Source: Mucilaginibacter sp.
Lineage (GTDB): Bacteria; Bacteroidota; Bacteroidia; Sphingobacteriales; Sphingobacteriaceae
Length of the DNA stretch: 64,000 bases
Direction: 5' to 3'
NCBI RefSeq assembly: GCF_025359345.1
Contig: NZ_JANYGQ010000026.1
Coordinates: 124,001-188,000 of the forward strand
Shown: positions 7,867 to 15,614 of the stretch, piece after piece
Numbering within the stretch: position 1 is the first letter of the stretch
Layout of the letters: every line of letters starts with the position of its first letter
The notes under the pieces: model-generated
Told to the model about the DNA's origin: nothing
Database searches by the model: none
Seen by the model: only the letters and a program-made list of their open reading frames with translations
Program-made: the position numbers and the translations under genes

Positions 7867-8014
7867 CGTCATTGCGAGGAACGAAGCAACCTCTACGCAC
7901 GCAAATCAATGAAGCATAAACTTTGTGGTAACCTGTCAGCCGCATTTAGGTCACCATTGACATAAAGGTTAGTGACTGTCCTTCGTAGAGTTTGCTTCGT
8001 TCCTCGCAATGACG
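7867..8014. mobile_element. MITE-like palindromic element, family A copy 2
   Basis: 148 bp with the same CGTCATTGCGAGGAACGAAG ends as the copies at 4426 and 11943. Its interior differs and contains a GTAACCTGTCAGCCGC...GGTCACC block that also occurs, diverged, at about 47258-47285. It ends about 90 bp before the rpsL promoter. Confidence 0.85.
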
Positions 8015-8100
8015 CGGGGGGTAACCAATCCGCCAACCCCGCCTTTTCCCAACCCTTTCAGCCCCTGCAACTTAAACCGCAAACTTTTTTCATCAACCTA

Positions 8101-8131
8101 TTGAAAATCACAAATTAAGTCCGTACTTTTG
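8101..8131 (+). promoter_or_regulatory. Bacteroidota-type promoter for rpsL operon
   Basis: TTG (8101-8103), 20 nt, then TACTTTTG (8124-8131), matching the -33 TTTG and -7 TAnnTTTG consensus. It gives a leader of about 60 nt that contains TCCCG...CGGGA arms able to pair. Confidence 0.75.
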
Positions 8132-8200
8132 CAGTCCCGAAAAACTGCCCGCTGTGTTGGTGGGTTACGGGATAAAAACAAATAAACAAAAAAAGGAAGA

Positions 8201-8623
8201 ATGCCTACTATTCAACAATTAGTTAGAAAAGGTAGAGTAGCTCTGGTTGACAAGAGTAAGTCGCCAGCGTTGGACAGCTGTCCACAGCGAAGAGGCGTAT
8301 GCACACGCGTGTATACCACTACCCCTAAAAAACCAAACTCAGCAATGCGTAAAGTGGCCCGTGTGCGCCTTACCAACGGAAAAGAAGTTAACGCTTATAT
8401 CCCAGGTGAAGGTCACAACTTACAGGAACACTCTATTGTTTTGATCCGTGGCGGACGTGTTAAGGATTTGCCAGGTGTACGTTACCACATCATCCGTGGT
8501 GCATTAGATACATCAGGTGTAGCAGGCCGTAACCAACGCAGAAGTAAATATGGAACTAAACGCCCTAAACCAGGTCAGGCAGCAGCTGCGACTAAGGGTG
8601 CACCAGCTAAGAAAAAGAAATAA
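8201..8623 (+). CDS. rpsL: 30S ribosomal protein S12 (uS12)
   Basis: 140 residues. S12 lies at the decoding centre of the small subunit and controls translational accuracy. The conserved core is intact: [36 protein letters not shown] and the second loop [10 protein letters not shown]. The lysine in KKPNS and the lysine before DLPG are the wild-type, streptomycin-sensitive forms. A basic Ala/Lys tail ([14 protein letters not shown]) extends beyond the Escherichia coli length, as is usual in Bacteroidota. First gene of rpsL-rpsG-fusA-rpsJ, served by the promoter at 8101-8131. Confidence 0.99.
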   Translation: MPTIQQLVRKGRVALVDKSKSPALDSCPQRRGVCTRVYTTTPKKPNSAMRKVARVRLTNGKEVNAYIPGEGHNLQEHSIVLIRGGRVKDLPGVRYHIIRGALDTSGVAGRNQRRSKYGTKRPKPGQAAAATKGAPAKKKK

Positions 8624-8625
8624 TT

Positions 8626-8633
8626 AAAGGAGG
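8626..8633 (+). promoter_or_regulatory. Full-length Shine-Dalgarno site before rpsG
   Basis: AAAGGAGG ends 9 nt before the rpsG ATG at 8643. It is complementary to the whole CCUCCUUU anti-SD. Most genes in this window have no such site, which is normal for Bacteroidota, so this one stands out. Confidence 0.8.
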
Positions 8634-8642
8634 ATAGTAACA

Positions 8643-9110
8643 ATGAGAAAGTCGAAACCAAAAAAAAGAATCCTTCTTCCTGATCCAAGATTCAATGATG
8701 TTCTGGTAACCAGGTTTGTAAACAACATGATGTATGACGGTAAAAAATCTACCGCATATTCTATTTTCTACAATGCTGTTGATATAGTTGAGAAAAAAAC
8801 TAACGAAAACGGCCTTGATACATGGAAAAAAGCTTTAAACAATGTAATGCCTGCTGTTGAAGTTAAAAGCCGCCGTGTAGGTGGTGCAAACTTCCAGGTG
8901 CCTACTGAAGTTCGTCCTGAGCGTAAAGTAGCTTTAGGTATGAAATGGCTGATCAGCTATGCCCGTCGTCGTGGCGAAAAAACCATGATGGAGAAATTAG
9001 CAGGCGAAATTATTTCGGCAGCTAAAGGTGAAGGTGCAGCAGTGAAGAAGAAAGAAGATACGCACAAAATGGCTGAAGCCAACAAAGCGTTCTCGCACTT
9101 CCGTTTCTAA
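8643..9110 (+). CDS. rpsG: 30S ribosomal protein S7 (uS7)
   Basis: 155 residues, normal length. S7 nucleates assembly of the 30S head and contacts E-site tRNA and mRNA. Conserved segments are [25 protein letters not shown], the beta-hairpin region [24 protein letters not shown] and the C-terminal [12 protein letters not shown]. It lies 19 nt after rpsL and has a full Shine-Dalgarno site. A 151-nt gap containing an inverted repeat separates it from fusA. In enterobacteria S7 represses its own operon; whether the strong SD plays a regulatory part here is untested. Confidence 0.99.
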   Translation: MRKSKPKKRILLPDPRFNDVLVTRFVNNMMYDGKKSTAYSIFYNAVDIVEKKTNENGLDTWKKALNNVMPAVEVKSRRVGGANFQVPTEVRPERKVALGMKWLISYARRRGEKTMMEKLAGEIISAAKGEGAAVKKKEDTHKMAEANKAFSHFRF

Positions 9111-9130
9111 TAAAAATTAGTGATTGAGTG

Positions 9131-9250
9131 AATTAGTGAATTAGTGATTTAGTAACATTATGCTAATCGTTAATTCGTTACTTCGCTCTTTCATTCAGAT
9201 AATTAGTGTTTGGTGCACATAAAATTCACTAACTCACTAATTCACTAATT
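9131..9250. repeat. 17-bp perfect inverted repeat in the fusA leader
   Basis: AATTAGTGAATTAGTGA (9131-9147) is exactly reverse-complementary to 9234-9250. Each arm is an 8-nt tandem repeat (GAATTAGT). The arms extend to about 24 nt with two mismatches. The interior carries AACATTATG, shared with the tail of the heptad elements at 2205 and 59490. The right arm ends 11 nt before the fusA start codon. Confidence 0.85.
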
Positions 9251-9261
9251 AAATAATTAAC

Positions 9262-11373
9262 ATGTCAAGAGATCTTAGATATACAAGAAATATAGGTATT
9301 GCCGCTCACATTGATGCCGGCAAAACTACTACTACAGAGCGTATACTGTACTACTCGGGCTTTAGCCACAAAATTGGCGAGGTTCACGAAGGTGCAGCTA
9401 CGATGGACTGGATGGCACAGGAGCAGGAGCGTGGTATTACCATCACTTCGGCTGCTACTACTATCGACTGGAAATACCGTGGCAAACAATACCACATCAA
9501 CATTATTGATACCCCGGGACACGTGGATTTTACCGTTGAGGTAAACCGCTCGTTGCGCGTATTGGACGGTTTGGTGTTTTTGTTTAGCGCGGTTGACGGT
9601 GTTGAGCCACAATCTGAAACTAACTGGAGGCTTGCCAACAACTACAACGTTGCCCGTATAGGTTTCGTTAACAAAATGGACCGCAGCGGCGCCGACTTTT
9701 TAAATGTTGTAAAACAGGTGAAAAGCATGTTAGGCAGCAACGCTGTTCCGCTTCAGTTGCCAATTGGCGCCGAAGAGAACTTTAAAGGTGTTGTTGACTT
9801 AATTAACTGGAAAGGTATTGTTTGGAATGAGCATGATAAAGGTATGACCTTTACCGAAGTGCCTATCCCTGCTGATATGATTGAAGAAGCAACCGAGTGG
9901 AGAGAAAAACTGCTTGAATCGGTAGCTGATTATGATGAGAGCCTGATGGAGAAATTCTTTGACGCTCCTGAAACAATTACTGAGCGCGAAGTGCTTGACG
10001 CTTTACGCAAGGCTGTTTTGGATGCCAAGATTGTTCCTATGGTTTGCGGTTCATCGTTCAAAAACAAGGGTGTTCAAACCATGCTTGACTACGTGATGGA
10101 ATTACTTCCTTCGCCGATGGACGTTGATGGTATTGTGGGTACTAACCCTGATACAGGCGAAGAAATTGTTCGTCAGCCATCAGAAAAAGAACCATTTGCA
10201 GCGTTGGCGTTTAAAATTGCAACCGACCCGTTTGTGGGCCGCTTGTGCTTTATCCGCGTATACTCAGGTAACCTTGAAGCTGGTTCGTATGTGCACAACA
10301 TGCGTTCGGGCAACAAAGAGCGTATCAGCCGTATATTCCAGATGCACGCTAACAAGCAAAACCCTATACCTAACGTAGGTGCAGGTGATATTGCTGCGGT
10401 AGTAGGCTTTAAGGATATTAAAACAGGTGATACCCTTTGCGACGAGAAACACCCGATTGTATTGGAATCGATGAATTTCCCTGAGCCGGTTATCGGTTTA
10501 GCTATTGAGCCTAAAACACAGGCCGACGTAGATAAATTAGGTATGGCTTTAGGCAAGTTATCTGAAGAGGATCCAACCTTCCGTGTAAAATCAGACGAAG
10601 AAACCGGCCAGACTATAATTTCAGGTATGGGCGAGCTTCACCTTGATATCATCATGGACCGCTTAAAACGTGAGTTTAAAGTTGAGGTTAACCAGGGTGC
10701 TCCGCAAGTAGCTTACAAAGAATCAATTACCGGTACTGTACAGCACCGCGAAACTTATAAGAAACAAACCGGTGGTCGCGGTAAATTTGCCGATATCCAG
10801 GTTATTATTTCGCCAAATGACGAAGGTAAAGAAGGTTTACAGTTTGTGAATGAAATTTCAGGTGGTTCAATACCGCGTGAGTTTATTCCATCTGTCGAAA
10901 AAGGCTTTGCTGCTTCAATGGCGAATGGTGTATTGGCAGGTTACCCGTTAACCAGCTTAAAAGTACGTTTAATTGATGGTTCGTTCCACGCAGTCGATTC
11001 GGATGCGTTATCTTTCGAGATAGCCGCTAAATCTGCTTACCGCGAGGCGTTGCCAAAATGTAAACCGATGTTGCTTGAGCCGATCATGAAAATTGAGATA
11101 TTAACCCCTGAAGAAAACATGGGTGATGTTATCGGTGACATGAACCGTCGTCGTGGCCAGCTGTTAGGTATGGATTCACGTGCAGGTGCACAGGTAATTA
11201 AAGCTACTGTACCACTTTCTGAAATGTTTGGTTATGTAACCCAGTTACGTACCATTACTTCGGGCCGTGCTACTTCAACCATGGAGTTTGATCACTATGC
11301 TGAAGCGCCACGTAACGTACAGGAAGAAGTAGTTGCCAAAGCAAGAGGCAAAAAAGCTGCAGCTAACGCTTAA
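9262..11373 (+). CDS. fusA: Elongation factor G
   Basis: 703 residues, full length. This GTPase drives translocation of tRNA and mRNA and, with RRF, ribosome recycling. The G domain has [12 protein letters not shown] (residues 15-26), DTPGH (83-87) and NKMD (137-140), and the switch region contains [11 protein letters not shown]. Domains II to V follow in the normal order: [18 protein letters not shown] is at the domain III end, and domain IV has [13 protein letters not shown] and the loop [16 protein letters not shown]. The C-terminal tail is Lys/Ala rich. Third gene of the str-type operon. An inverted repeat lies just upstream and a hairpin with a T-run just downstream. Confidence 0.99.
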   Translation: MSRDLRYTRNIGIAAHIDAGKTTTTERILYYSGFSHKIGEVHEGAATMDWMAQEQERGITITSAATTIDWKYRGKQYHINIIDTPGHVDFTVEVNRSLRVLDGLVFLFSAVDGVEPQSETNWRLANNYNVARIGFVNKMDRSGADFLNVVKQVKSMLGSNAVPLQLPIGAEENFKGVVDLINWKGIVWNEHDKGMTFTEVPIPADMIEEATEWREKLLESVADYDESLMEKFFDAPETITEREVLDALRKAVLDAKIVPMVCGSSFKNKGVQTMLDYVMELLPSPMDVDGIVGTNPDTGEEIVRQPSEKEPFAALAFKIATDPFVGRLCFIRVYSGNLEAGSYVHNMRSGNKERISRIFQMHANKQNPIPNVGAGDIAAVVGFKDIKTGDTLCDEKHPIVLESMNFPEPVIGLAIEPKTQADVDKLGMALGKLSEEDPTFRVKSDEETGQTIISGMGELHLDIIMDRLKREFKVEVNQGAPQVAYKESITGTVQHRETYKKQTGGRGKFADIQVIISPNDEGKEGLQFVNEISGGSIPREFIPSVEKGFAASMANGVLAGYPLTSLKVRLIDGSFHAVDSDALSFEIAAKSAYREALPKCKPMLLEPIMKIEILTPEENMGDVIGDMNRRRGQLLGMDSRAGAQVIKATVPLSEMFGYVTQLRTITSGRATSTMEFDHYAEAPRNVQEEVVAKARGKKAAANA

Positions 11374-11383
11374 TTAGAGATTA

Positions 11384-11423
11384 GTTGATTGGTGATTAGA
11401 GATTAGTTGCCAATCAACTTTTT
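11384..11423 (+). terminator. Hairpin with short T-run between fusA and rpsJ
   Basis: GTTGATTGG (11384-11392) and CCAATCAAC (11410-11418) are perfect 9-nt arms followed by TTTTT. It may act as a weak terminator or attenuator inside the operon. The T-run is short. Confidence 0.5.
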
Positions 11424-11524
11424 AAATACAATAACGTCAATCCTAACAAATAGCTCTTAGGGGAGACAATCAAACAAATCGGTGAAATCGCCTAAATCGG
11501 TGAAATCATCACAAAAAAAACAAC

Positions 11525-11830
11525 ATGAGCCAAAGAATCAGGATCAAACTAAAATCGTACGATTATAACCTGGTTGACAAGTCAGCCGAGAAAATCGTAA
11601 AAACAGTAAAGCCTACGGGCGCTGTAGTTAGCGGACCACTTCCGTTACCAACTGAAAAGAAAATCTTTACAGTATTGCGTTCACCGCACGTAAACAAAAA
11701 AGCACGTGAGCAATTTCAATTATGCTCATACAAACGCTTATTAGACATTTACAGCTCGAACTCGAAAACTGTTGATGCCCTGATGAAACTTGAATTGCCA
11801 AGCGGCGTTGAGGTTGAAATTAAGGTGTGA
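11525..11830 (+). CDS. rpsJ: 30S ribosomal protein S10 (uS10)
   Basis: 101 residues, normal length. S10 sits in the 30S head and, as NusE, bridges to NusG and NusB in transcription antitermination. Recognised by [24 protein letters not shown], the long-loop segment [28 protein letters not shown] and SGVEVEIKV at the C-terminus. It follows fusA by 151 nt and is followed by a terminator at 11890. It therefore ends this transcription unit instead of starting the S10 operon, since rplC lies about 8.9 kb downstream. Confidence 0.99.
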   Translation: MSQRIRIKLKSYDYNLVDKSAEKIVKTVKPTGAVVSGPLPLPTEKKIFTVLRSPHVNKKAREQFQLCSYKRLLDIYSSNSKTVDALMKLELPSGVEVEIKV

Positions 11831-11889
11831 TAGTACCGGAAGAGTAGGTATTTAGAATCAAGAGCCAAGAATCAAGATTCAAGATAGAT

Positions 11890-11921
11890 AAAAAAGCCAT
11901 TTCGAAAGAGGTGGCTTTTTT
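11890..11921 (+). terminator. Terminator after rpsJ (likely bidirectional)
   Basis: AAAAAAGCCA and TGGCTTTTTT pair around a loop TTTCGAAAGAGG, ending in a T-run on either strand. It closes the rpsL-rpsJ unit, and on the minus strand it could serve the gene at 12173. Confidence 0.85.
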
Positions 11922-11942
11922 GTTGGCAAAATAATCTGCTAT

Positions 11943-12087
11943 CGTCATTGCGAGGAACGAAGCAATCTCTGAGCTATGCAGATCATGAACCTTTAACTAT
12001 GTGGAGAGAAAGCGGCCGTATGCTTCACACAAGCGTTATCCTCCCTGATTGTCCTTCGCAGAGGTTGCTTCGTTCCTCGCAATGACG
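11943..12087. mobile_element. MITE-like palindromic element, family A copy 3
   Basis: 145 bp, ends as in the copies at 4426 and 7867. Its interior is very close to copy 1 (shared CATGAACCTTTAA, GAAGCGGC-type and TTATCCTCCCTGATTGTCC blocks). It sits 21 bp after the rpsJ terminator, at the left edge of the non-ribosomal block that splits the r-protein cluster. Confidence 0.85.
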
Positions 12088-12172
12088 AGTTTGTTATGAG
12101 GTGGAGAAATGTACCTGTCCGCACCGTCCACCACCTATGGCCTCTCAAAACCGGACGGACAAACACCCCTAA

Positions 12173-12466
12173 TTAATACACCCCATCCGGCGCACTATAA
12201 TCCAATATAAAATCAGCAACCTGCTTTTGTTCGTCGCTGTTTAGCTTGTCGCCGTTATATTCCCAGGTCGCGTCGTCTTTGTCTATAATAAGCTCACCTA
12301 AAAAGTTAGCCTTTTTTATATCATGCGGTTCAGATTCAGGCTTTGCGCCCTCGTGTACAAAGTGTGCCGAAAATAAATGGTAGCTGCCGTTTGCCCAGTC
12401 GCCTTTTTCGTTTACTATTTCCAGTTCGCGTTCGTTGTTTTCTTTACCGATTTTTATAATAACCAT
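12173..12466 (-). CDS. Hypothetical small acidic protein
   Basis: 97 residues, predicted cytoplasmic, no signal peptide. It begins MVIIKIGKENNERELEIVNEKGDWANGSYHLFSAHF and ends DEQKQVADFILDYSAPDGVY. It is rich in Glu, Asp and aromatic residues and reads as alternating strands with a C-terminal helix. I recognise no family. It lies 60 bp downstream of the lipoprotein at 12527 on the same strand, so co-transcription is possible. Confidence 0.6.
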   Translation of the reverse strand: MVIIKIGKENNERELEIVNEKGDWANGSYHLFSAHFVHEGAKPESEPHDIKKANFLGELIIDKDDATWEYNGDKLNSDEQKQVADFILDYSAPDGVY

Positions 12467-12526
12467 GTTTTGTGAGTATACAAGATACTACAAGGATTGG
12501 TGGAACTTGTTTGGTTAAACAAATTC

Positions 12527-13813
12527 TTATTTCCCCTCAAAATACATATCCCTAAAATTATACACCACTTCGTTAAACTTATTTAAAAAATCCTGGCCTA
12601 TGTTGCCATAGAATTTCTCGCCGGGAGAGATGACTTTGGTAAGCACGCTCACGCTATCAATAGTTACGGTTCTGCCGCCTAAGGTTAAATTAAGCTTTGG
12701 CAACACATACACTTCTTTTTTTTCAGAGCCACCTGCGCCGGCAAAGCCCTGCGTCTTTTTAACGGCAGTTTTCAGCACTGTTGCATTATACCTGTTAAAG
12801 TACGCCAGGTACAACATCGACGTGCTGGCACCCGAATCAAAGTGAAAAGATAAGGTATCATTACCTGATTTTAAGGCAAGCACAGGGTCGAGGCCATCCA
12901 GCGCAAAATTGTGCAAATCACTTTTGGCTGGTGTTGCAGGGATGGTCATTTTGCCGTCTTTAAAAATATGAACCTCCTGCATTTGCGCTATAACCGGGAA
13001 CCCGATAATAATATTAAGCTGGACCTTAATCGGTGCAATATAAAGTATGCTATCGGGCATCACCTGGAAGAACACGTTCTTTACCAGTATATCGCCTATA
13101 TAAAGACTGTCGGCAATGCCCATGCCGGTTTTAAATGTGATACCAGTGGCCCCACTGCCCTCGTTATAGGTTACATCCAAAATATGCAGCCCCAGTTTTT
13201 TGGCGTAGGTTTTTGATATGGTGGAGATATTGGCGCGGGTATCAAATATGGCATCGAAGTTTTGCGCATTAGCTTTAATGGGGAACTCAATCAGCCCCAA
13301 CATATCCCTGTGCCAGGGGATGGTGGTGTTGGCTTTTATTAGCGTTTGCTGCGCCGGGATATTTTTAAGACCGTTGCGGATTACTAGGTCGTTGTTGATA
13401 TCATCGATTACATCCTTATGCAGGGCGTGTTTGTATTTTGATAATATCATGCTGTCGCACTGCGCAGCCCTTAAATACTGGAAAGTTTTGAAATAGCTGT
13501 CGCCCTGCAGGCGCTTTAACGTAGATTTTACTGAATCCGGCGCAGTAAAGTTAGCCAGGTTAAAAAGGGAATCAACATCCTTCACGCATTCTTCGTTGCG
13601 GTTAAATGCGTTATCGATAAATGCTTTGAAATATAAACGGTTACTTTCATCAAGCTCAATACCCGATTGCTTGTACCGTGCATCCAGTTTAAAATATTCG
13701 TTTTTTGCTAAAAGGTCTTTAAGCTGCTTTTCAACAACGGGGTTGTTTTGCTGACGGCATCCTGCCATCAAAACTGCAAAAGCAGCAATAAAAGGGAGGT
13801 ATCTAAGGTTCAT
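12527..13813 (-). CDS. Lipoprotein with two retropepsin-like aspartyl protease domains
   Basis: 428 residues. It has a lipoprotein signal with lipobox LMAGC (Cys19). Residues about 25-150 are helical and may be TPR-like. Two retropepsin-like repeats follow: the first has FDTRANIST (Asp191), the second FHFDSGAST (Asp326). Each is followed by a strand pattern ending in a hydrophobic-hydrophobic-Gly motif (IIIGFP, and NIGQDF near the end). Active aspartyl proteases need a D-T/S-G triad from each lobe; here the first lobe reads DTR instead of DTG, while the second reads DSG. Activity is therefore uncertain. Anchored in the envelope; substrate unknown. Confidence 0.82.
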   Translation of the reverse strand: MNLRYLPFIAAFAVLMAGCRQQNNPVVEKQLKDLLAKNEYFKLDARYKQSGIELDESNRLYFKAFIDNAFNRNEECVKDVDSLFNLANFTAPDSVKSTLKRLQGDSYFKTFQYLRAAQCDSMILSKYKHALHKDVIDDINNDLVIRNGLKNIPAQQTLIKANTTIPWHRDMLGLIEFPIKANAQNFDAIFDTRANISTISKTYAKKLGLHILDVTYNEGSGATGITFKTGMGIADSLYIGDILVKNVFFQVMPDSILYIAPIKVQLNIIIGFPVIAQMQEVHIFKDGKMTIPATPAKSDLHNFALDGLDPVLALKSGNDTLSFHFDSGASTSMLYLAYFNRYNATVLKTAVKKTQGFAGAGGSEKKEVYVLPKLNLTLGGRTVTIDSVSVLTKVISPGEKFYGNIGQDFLNKFNEVVYNFRDMYFEGK

Positions 13814-13958
13814 AGCTATTAGATAGGCTGGGCAATTGGATGTTACATCGGTTACCAGGCAAATTGTAAAATGGGTATTTTCGCATACTGGCTAAATAAC
13901 ATCCACAGACCAGGCTCCACCGGAGCTGACCATGCCGATAATATTCAAGATTAAATAA

Positions 13959-14330
13959 CTACGCCACTACTTCGCCAAACGTTATTCGGTTGCCGAATGG
14001 ATCGTGCACGGTCATGTTGATGACTTTTTCATTCCACTCCGGTACTTCCAGGCCCGGGCGGCCATATTTGTATCTTTTAGCATTAATGTCGCGGTTATAA
14101 GCTCTGAGGTTTTCAAAATCATCGATGTTAATGTGCGAACCGGGGCTGCCGTCGCCGTGATGTTCTGATAAATGAATGATAACATCTCGGAGGGATACCT
14201 GCAGATACTTTGGTGTTGTTCCCGGTTCAAACTCGTGCTCCCAGTCAATAGTGAAACCGAGCCATCTTATGTAAAACTCAATAGCTTTATCATAGTCAAA
14301 AATGCGGAAGATGGGTTTTATTACACTCAT
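13959..14330 (-). CDS. VOC (glyoxalase/bleomycin-resistance) superfamily protein
   Basis: 123 residues, the size of a single VOC unit with two beta-alpha-beta-beta-beta modules. It matches the Ble-like group: PIFRIFDYDKAIEFYIRWLGF opening, a PKYLQVSLRDVIIHLSEHHGDGSPG block, and the closing MTVHDPFGNRITFGE. Members either bind bleomycin-type drugs as dimers or act as metal-dependent lyases and dioxygenases. Two bases separate it from the upstream EVE-domain gene, so the pair is almost certainly co-transcribed. The binding ligand cannot be told from sequence. Confidence 0.85.
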   Translation of the reverse strand: MSVIKPIFRIFDYDKAIEFYIRWLGFTIDWEHEFEPGTTPKYLQVSLRDVIIHLSEHHGDGSPGSHINIDDFENLRAYNRDINAKRYKYGRPGLEVPEWNEKVINMTVHDPFGNRITFGEVVA

Positions 14331-14332
14331 AA

Positions 14333-14779
14333 TTAGATATCAAAAAGGTGTTGTTCATCCAAGAAACTAAGCCAAACGCCTTCTAACTCATCAACCAGTT
14401 GTGGCTTTATGGAAATCCCCGATGCTTGCGGCGTCCAATTTTGTGCTGCTAAATTCCCGGTTTTTAAAATATCCATACCAAGTATGTTTTGTTTGGTGGG
14501 GTTTAGCAAAACATCGAGCGCAATAGTTATCCGGTAATAATGCCTGCCGTTGCGAAAAGCAGGGTATGGCTCAGAAGCTATAGTACCCGAACCAAAAATA
14601 CCTCTCGGCTCAACGCCAAGCCTTATCATGTAAGCCCTGTCGCCCGGTCGTATGCTTTTGTGGCTGATTACGCTCCAGTTATCTTCCAGCTTACCGGTTG
14701 TTTTTAGTTTTTCGATATCCTGGTCAAGATCGGGCCATTCCCATTTAACGGGATTCCAGCCAAAGAGGTAGGCTTTCAT
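14333..14779 (-). CDS. EVE/PUA-like domain protein
   Basis: 148 residues. AYLFGWNPVKWEW at the start, SHKSIRPGDRAYMIRLG and PRGIFGSGTI in the middle resemble the EVE domain, a PUA-related fold that binds modified bases. It is also found at the N-terminus of some McrB-type and HNH restriction enzymes. No nuclease or ATPase domain is attached, so this is a stand-alone EVE protein. It is the first gene of a tight pair with the VOC protein (2-bp gap). Recognition of modified nucleotides is inferred from the fold only. Confidence 0.7.
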   Translation of the reverse strand: MKAYLFGWNPVKWEWPDLDQDIEKLKTTGKLEDNWSVISHKSIRPGDRAYMIRLGVEPRGIFGSGTIASEPYPAFRNGRHYYRITIALDVLLNPTKQNILGMDILKTGNLAAQNWTPQASGISIKPQLVDELEGVWLSFLDEQHLFDI

Positions 14780-14791
14780 GCAATAACCGGA

Positions 14792-15484
14792 CTAGCTTCT
14801 GCCCATTAATTCATCCACCTTATTACGCTCAGTTTGCAGTTCGCGGGCAAGCTTCTTTTCCTTTTCGTTGGCTTTGGCTTTGTAGGTTTTAAACTCTTCT
14901 TCCAGTTCGTTATAAAGGCCAATGCGATAACGTGCCTCCCGGCTATAACTGCCCGAGCGGTAGATGACTATTGCTGCCGTAAGCCCCAGCACAATTACCA
15001 GGCCCCACATTATCAGGTTATAAACGCCTTTATCGATATAAATACCCAACAGGTTTATGGCGTTAACCCGTGAGTTTGATTGAGCCAGCGATTTTTCCTT
15101 TTCAGATACATTGCTTTGTAGATCGGTAGTGGTTTTGGTTGCAGCGGCAAGTTTTGCTTCAGCGTCCTGTAGTTTTTTGCGGTCCACGTTCATCGTGTCA
15201 CGCATGTTTTTGTAAAACGACGTAACAAAGGGTTCCTGCATATGGTATACTTTGGTTAAAAGGTATTTATACTGCCCGCTTATTGATTTATCGCGCATAA
15301 GCAACGTGTCTTCGTGGGTGGCTTTACGAAACCTGAACGTGGGGGCTTGTCTGTAAGCTGGTTTGGCTTGTACAGGTTTTGCTGCCGGCGGCGGTGTTTG
15401 CAAATTAACGGAAAGTGCACGTCCGTAACCGGTTATTATTATTAGGATAATGATAAATGGTCTTACTATAAAAAGCTTGTTCAT
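14792..15484 (-). CDS. Hypothetical membrane protein with two coiled coils
   Basis: 230 residues. An N-terminal signal or anchor segment (FIVRPFIIILIIITGYGRALS) leads into a Pro/Ala/Lys linker. A coiled coil rich in Lys, Ala, Gln and Glu follows (about 95-140), then a membrane span (about 155-180, YNLIMWGLVIVLGLTAAIVIY), then a second coiled coil reaching the C-terminus (YNELEEEFKTYKAKANEKEKKLARELQTERNK). The topology suggests a periplasmic coiled coil linked to a cytoplasmic one. No family recognised. It is 12 bp upstream of the EVE gene on the same strand, so may share its transcript. Confidence 0.65.
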   Translation of the reverse strand: MNKLFIVRPFIIILIIITGYGRALSVNLQTPPPAAKPVQAKPAYRQAPTFRFRKATHEDTLLMRDKSISGQYKYLLTKVYHMQEPFVTSFYKNMRDTMNVDRKKLQDAEAKLAAATKTTTDLQSNVSEKEKSLAQSNSRVNAINLLGIYIDKGVYNLIMWGLVIVLGLTAAIVIYRSGSYSREARYRIGLYNELEEEFKTYKAKANEKEKKLARELQTERNKVDELMGRS

Positions 15485-15614
15485 AGGGTGAGTTTAGTTC
15501 AACAATATTAACAAAACAGGGCTTTTACGGTTTTTATTGCCTTAAAATACCCTTTTATAAATGCGAATGTAAGGTTTCGTACGGAATTTTGCTACTCATA
15601 GCTATATTAGCAGC

